Assembly (NCBI GenBank): GCA_037968835.1
Contig: JBBKWG010000241.1
Coordinates: forward strand, 1-16,241
DNA length: 16,241 nucleotides
Reading direction: 5' to 3'
Origin: JBBKWG01 sp037968835
GTDB taxonomy: Bacteria > Pseudomonadota > Alphaproteobacteria > Rhodobacterales > Rhodobacteraceae
Below the pieces are notes generated by a model. It was not told where the DNA came from. It worked only from the letters and a program-made list of their open reading frames with translations, and ran no database searches. This document shows positions 13,017 through 16,241 of this stretch, in pieces. Within the stretch, counting starts at the first letter, position 1. Every line of letters starts with the position of its first letter. A program made the position numbers and the translations under genes.

Positions 13017-13977
13017 CTATGTTCGCAAATTGCGTGCCCGCTCCGTTGTCAGGCTTGGACCAGTCGCGCTTCACGCCAAGTAGAAGGACAATATTTTTGG
13101 CAACGTACACCGACGAATAGGTGCCGACGATAACGCCCCACGTAATGGCAAAGACAAACCCCCGGATCACGTCGCCGCCAAGAATAAGCAGCGCGATCAG
13201 CGCAAGAAGTGTGGTTCCCGAGGTCATGAGCGTCCGGCTGAGAGTTTCGTTGACCGAAAGGTTCATCACGTCGCGCAGGGGTGTGGTCTTGTACTTCCGA
13301 AGGTTCTCGCGCAGGCGGTCGAAGATCACGACGGTGTCGTTGATCGAATACCCGACGATGGTCAGAATGGCCGCTATCGTTGCCAGATCGAAGCGGATCT
13401 GGAGCAGGCTGAAGATCCCGATTGTCAGAACCACATCGTGGATGAGTGCTGCGACAGCGCCAATCGAGAACTGCCATTCGAACCGGAGCCAGATATAGAC
13501 CAGAATGGCCGCCATGGCCGTCAGAACCGCAAGGATAGCAGTCTGGATCAATTCGCCCGAGACTTTCGGGCCGACGGATTCGACCGAGGTGAACTTGAGT
13601 GTTGGATCGACGGTAATCAGCGCGGCTTCGACCTGGCCGATGACACCTTCGGTGATGCTCTCCTGACCTTCCTGAGCCTGGATTCGGACCATCGCGACGT
13701 TCTTGGTGTCGCCGAAGTTGGGATCGAAGACCTGGGTGATCGACACGTCGCCAAGGCCGAGCGGTTCGACCGCCCTGCGATAAGCCCCGACGTCGATTGT
13801 GCTGGTCGCTTCGGTCCGGATCGTCGTGCCGCCCTGGAAGTCTATTCCGAAGTTCAGTCCTACAACGGCCCACAGGATGAGCGACGCAACCATTGCGACA
13901 ATCGAGACGCCCAACGTGACGCGGGCATAGCGGAAGAAATCGATGTTCGTCTGTTCGGGAACTAGTCTCAGGCGCAT
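13009..13977 (-). CDS. secF: Protein translocase subunit SecF
   Basis: Inner-membrane partner of SecD. The SecDF-YajC complex uses the proton gradient to help pull exported proteins through SecYEG. It has 322 aa, a first helix (about 20-40) followed by FGIDFQGGTTI, a periplasmic domain, then five helices. The conserved proton-path aspartate is Asp214 in GYSINDTVVIFDRLREN. ATG 13977 lies 4 bp after the secD stop. Its own stop overlaps the permease start by 8 bp. Confidence 0.98.
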   Translation of the reverse strand: MRLRLVPEQTNIDFFRYARVTLGVSIVAMVASLILWAVVGLNFGIDFQGGTTIRTEATSTIDVGAYRRAVEPLGLGDVSITQVFDPNFGDTKNVAMVRIQAQEGQESITEGVIGQVEAALITVDPTLKFTSVESVGPKVSGELIQTAILAVLTAMAAILVYIWLRFEWQFSIGAVAALIHDVVLTIGIFSLLQIRFDLATIAAILTIVGYSINDTVVIFDRLRENLRKYKTTPLRDVMNLSVNETLSRTLMTSGTTLLALIALLILGGDVIRGFVFAITWGVIVGTYSSVYVAKNIVLLLGVKRDWSKPDNGAGTQFANIDA

Positions 13978-13981
13978 TTGA

Positions 13982-15646
13982 TCAGACCTCGATCTTTCTC
14001 GGGCGTTTACGCTCGAACCACGTCACGATGATAAGGCGGGTCACGAAGATCGCCGTGAAAACCGACGTCAGGATGCCGAAGCCAAGCGTCACCGCGAAAC
14101 CCCGCACCGGACCCGAGCCGAGCGCGAACAGAATAGCGGCGGTGATGAAGGTGGTGATGTTGGCGTCGATGATCGCAGACAGCGCACGTTCGTAGCCAAG
14201 CTCGATTGCGCGTGCGGGGCCTTTTGCGGTCTTCATTTCCTCACGGATGCGTTCAAACACCAGCACGTTGGCGTCAACGGCCATGCCGATCGTCAACACG
14301 ATACCGGCGATGCCGGGAAGCGTGAGCGTCGCACCGATCAGCGAAAGGATTCCGAACAACAAACCGACGTTTAGTATCAGCGCGATGTTGGCGAAAATAC
14401 CGAACAATCCGTAGGACAGCGCCATGAATATCAGTACGGCGACAAAGGCTACGATGCAGGCGATTCGGCCCGCTTCGATGCTGTCCTGACCAAGTTCAGG
14501 GCCAATGGTGCGTTCTTCGAGGAACGTCATTTCGGCGGGCAGCGCGCCTGCGCGTAGCAGGACCGCAAGTTGGGTGGAGCTTTCGACGCTGAAATTGCCT
14601 GTGATCTGGCCCGATCCGCCGGTGATCGGTTCGCGGATCTGGGGGGCGGTTATGACGCGGTCGTCCAGAACAGTCGCGAACAGAGCGCCGACGTTCTCCG
14701 AAGTGAACCGCCCGAAAACGCGGGCACCCGAGGGGTTGAAGCGGAAGGACACCGAAGGTTGTCCGTTTTGATCGAACGATGGCGTCGCGTCGACCAGATC
14801 CTCGCCAGAAAGAACCGGGGTCGATTCGACGATGAAGTATTCATCCGGATCGTCGAGGTCCTGAAAGATCGTGTTGCCGGGACCCGGCGCAGTGTTCGGA
14901 TCGCCTGTTCGCCCGACGACGGGGTGGAATGTAAGCCGCGCGGTGGTGCCGATGAGCGCCTTCAGCTCTTCGGCCGAACCGATGCCCGGCACCTGAATCA
15001 GGATGCGGTTCGCGCCCTGCCGCTGGATTGTGGGTTCGCGGGTTCCGACTTCGTCGACGCGGCGGCGGATGATTTCCAGCGATTGCTGGATGGTGCGGTT
15101 GTCGGTGGCGGCCTTTTCTTCCGGCGACAGTTCGACGGATAGGATCGACCCATTGCCCGCTACTGCAATGTCGCGCGCGCCGACGCCCGTTAGGCTGGCA
15201 ACTGGCTGCGCGATGGCGCGGACCGCTTCCAGAGCGGCGGGCATGCCACCGGCTTCGGAGATACGGACCTGAAGCGTTCCGGTCGGCGCATCCTCCACCC
15301 TCTCGACGAACCCGACCTGATCGCGGATGTCGACCAAGGCATCGCGCACGCCAAGCCAGTACCCGTCCATGCGGTCGTCATAGACGTCCTCGACCTTGAC
15401 TTCGGCCAACAGATGCGCGCCGCCGCGCAGGTCCAGCCCAAGATTGACGAGCGTCGCGGGCAACCAGTCGGGCCAGGATGCGGCAGCGGCTTCGCGCTCG
15501 GGCGTCGCGCCGAGTGTTTCGATCTCGGCGACGGCATCGTTATGGGTTTCGACCTTCGAGTAGAAGGCATTGGGAAACGCGAAGAGAAGCCCGGTGAGGC
15601 AGACCGCCCAAATAAGGACGCGCTTCCAGGCAGCAATCTGAAGCAT
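13982..15646 (-). CDS. secD: Protein translocase subunit SecD
   Basis: Large subunit of the SecDF export motor. The protein is 554 aa: N-terminal helix (about 8-24), LGLDLRGG (69-76) at the start of the first periplasmic domain (about 66-380), the RAGALPAEM and ERTIGPELGQDSI stretch before the second helix, then five more helices. The conserved proton-path aspartate is Asp458 in GMAVDANVLVFERIREE. Two starts are possible: GTG 15649 directly followed by ATG 15646. ATG 15646 is preferred because AAGGGG is 5 bases before it, against only 2 before the GTG. It follows yajC by 9 bp and precedes secF by 4 bp. Confidence 0.98.
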   Translation of the reverse strand: MLQIAAWKRVLIWAVCLTGLLFAFPNAFYSKVETHNDAVAEIETLGATPEREAAAASWPDWLPATLVNLGLDLRGGAHLLAEVKVEDVYDDRMDGYWLGVRDALVDIRDQVGFVERVEDAPTGTLQVRISEAGGMPAALEAVRAIAQPVASLTGVGARDIAVAGNGSILSVELSPEEKAATDNRTIQQSLEIIRRRVDEVGTREPTIQRQGANRILIQVPGIGSAEELKALIGTTARLTFHPVVGRTGDPNTAPGPGNTIFQDLDDPDEYFIVESTPVLSGEDLVDATPSFDQNGQPSVSFRFNPSGARVFGRFTSENVGALFATVLDDRVITAPQIREPITGGSGQITGNFSVESSTQLAVLLRAGALPAEMTFLEERTIGPELGQDSIEAGRIACIVAFVAVLIFMALSYGLFGIFANIALILNVGLLFGILSLIGATLTLPGIAGIVLTIGMAVDANVLVFERIREEMKTAKGPARAIELGYERALSAIIDANITTFITAAILFALGSGPVRGFAVTLGFGILTSVFTAIFVTRLIIVTWFERKRPRKIEV

Positions 15647-15655
15647 CACTGCCCC

Positions 15656-15982
15656 TTATGATTTTTCGGCGGGTTCGGTCTTGGAGCGGACCTGGGCAAG
15701 GGTTTGCCTGACGACACGGACATTGACGCCGGAAGCGATCTCGACTTCGATCTCGCCATCGTCACGCACCTTTGTGACTTTGCCGACGATGCCCCCTTGG
15801 GTGACAACCTGATCGCCACGGCGAACGGCCGCGATCATCGCCTGATGTTCCTTCACCTTCTTTTGCTGAGGGCGGATCAACAGGAAATACATGATCCCGA
15901 AGATCAGGATTAGCGGGATGAAGGTGCCGAAAGCGCTTCCGGCCCCACCGGCGGCTTGCGCGTAGGCAGGCGTCACGAACAT
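15656..15982 (-). CDS. yajC: Preprotein translocase accessory protein YajC
   Basis: Small single-helix membrane protein associated with SecDF. It has 108 aa: the N-terminus MFVTPAYAQA, a transmembrane helix (about 20-37), the hallmark LLIRPQQKK (34-42), and a small cytoplasmic domain with RRGDQVVTQGGIVGKVTKV. The frame is open upstream to 16201, but ATG 15982 is the family start and has AAGGA 7 bases before it. It heads the minus-strand sec/ccm run and diverges from serS. Confidence 0.97.
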   Translation of the reverse strand: MFVTPAYAQAAGGAGSAFGTFIPLILIFGIMYFLLIRPQQKKVKEHQAMIAAVRRGDQVVTQGGIVGKVTKVRDDGEIEVEIASGVNVRVVRQTLAQVRSKTEPAEKS

Positions 15983-16055
15983 GATCTGGTCCTTATTTTT
16001 GCCGGGTGCCGTCGGCTCCCTCGATCGATTGGCGCGCACCCTATCTGTGGCCGAT

Positions 16056-16070
16056 TTGCTTGGCAAGCAA
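16056..16070. promoter_or_regulatory. Perfect 15-bp dyad in the yajC/serS divergent region
   Basis: TTGCTTG (16056-16062) and CAAGCAA (16064-16070) are exact reverse complements around one base. The dyad lies 74 bp before yajC and 80 bp before serS. It could be an operator for either side. No T tract follows, so it is not a terminator. Promoter hexamers around it are weak on both strands. Confidence 0.35.
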
Positions 16071-16149
16071 GCGGCACGCGCATTTCCCGGTTCAATTTGC
16101 CAAAAGGCTGCGGCATATGGTGCTGAGACCAACACGAAGGACTGGACCC

Positions 16150-16241
16150 ATGCACGATATCCGCGCGATCCGCGACAACCCCGCCGCTTTCGACGCCGCA
16201 ATGGCGAAGCGTGGGCTGTCAGGGGTGTCGGCGCAGATACT
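16150..16241 (+). CDS. serS: Seryl-tRNA synthetase, N-terminal fragment
   Basis: Charges tRNA-Ser with serine. Only 30 codons are in the window. The N-terminus MHDIRAIRDNPAAFDAA, then KRGL, is the recognisable beginning of the tRNA-binding coiled-coil arm in alphaproteobacterial SerS. GAAGGA lies about 8 bases before ATG 16150. The frame runs off the right edge without a stop. It diverges from yajC across 167 bp. Confidence 0.92.
   Translation, partial: MHDIRAIRDNPAAFDAAMAKRGLSGVSAQI

Noticed and set aside
15983..16201. N-terminal extension of yajC by 73 codons
   Set aside because: It crosses the divergent promoter region and the serS start; YajC proteins begin at the short form with a ribosome site.
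1..16241. Mobile elements, CRISPR arrays, tRNAs, defence systems
   Set aside because: No repeat arrays, transposase motifs, cloverleaf sequences or defence-type domains were seen in any frame.

Overview
The window is a GC-rich chromosomal segment from an alphaproteobacterium, most likely Rhodobacterales (Roseobacter group). The evidence is the protein styles (AcnA with an acidic linker before its first cluster cysteine, a DUF6314 protein, a DUF1223 protein) and the array serS / yajC-secD-secF / Mth938-like gene / ccmA-ccmB-ccmC-ccmD-ccmG. The assignment comes from sequence recognition only; no database search was possible. I see no tRNA, rRNA, CRISPR array, insertion sequence, phage gene or attachment site. 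The region reads as stable core chromosome.

Left part (1-5528). On the minus strand lie a truncated bioY (biotin transport S component, running off the left edge) and, upstream of it, a DUF6314 gene. Diverging on the plus strand are purB (purine synthesis), a 56-residue secreted three-cysteine protein closed by a strong terminator, a divergent FliG-like protein, and an LpxL/HtrB-type acyltransferase. The acyltransferase meets the minus-strand DUF1223 thioredoxin-like gene tail to tail, with a 4-bp overlap of the stop codons.

Middle (5529-9077). A 220-bp divergent promoter region separates the DUF1223 gene from acnA (aconitase A, 925 aa). Downstream of acnA is the only sizeable gene-poor stretch, 8527-8969. 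It is relatively AT-rich and holds a good -10 box, two intrinsic terminators and a long-range inverted repeat. It is the best place in the window for an undescribed small RNA. A 40-codon ORF with a hydrophobic C-terminus follows at 8970-9092 and overlaps the ccmG 3' end on the opposite strand.

Right part (9078-16241). Ten minus-strand genes are packed head to tail: yajC, secD, secF (Sec translocase accessory complex), a TauE/SafE permease, a Mth938-like protein, then ccmA, ccmB, ccmC, ccmD and ccmG (heme delivery and thiol reduction for c-type cytochrome maturation). Most junctions overlap or are shorter than 10 bp; the exceptions are 84 bp before ccmA and 55 bp between ccmB and ccmC. Apocytochromes c cross the membrane through Sec before heme attachment, so the neighbourhood is functionally coherent. 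Diverging from yajC across 167 bp is the start of serS, cut by the right edge. That gap contains a perfect 15-bp dyad.

I do not see a clear new multi-gene system. The most unusual items are the intergenic RNA candidate, the isolated FliG with altered motor residues, the small secreted cysteine protein, and the permease within the sec/ccm array.
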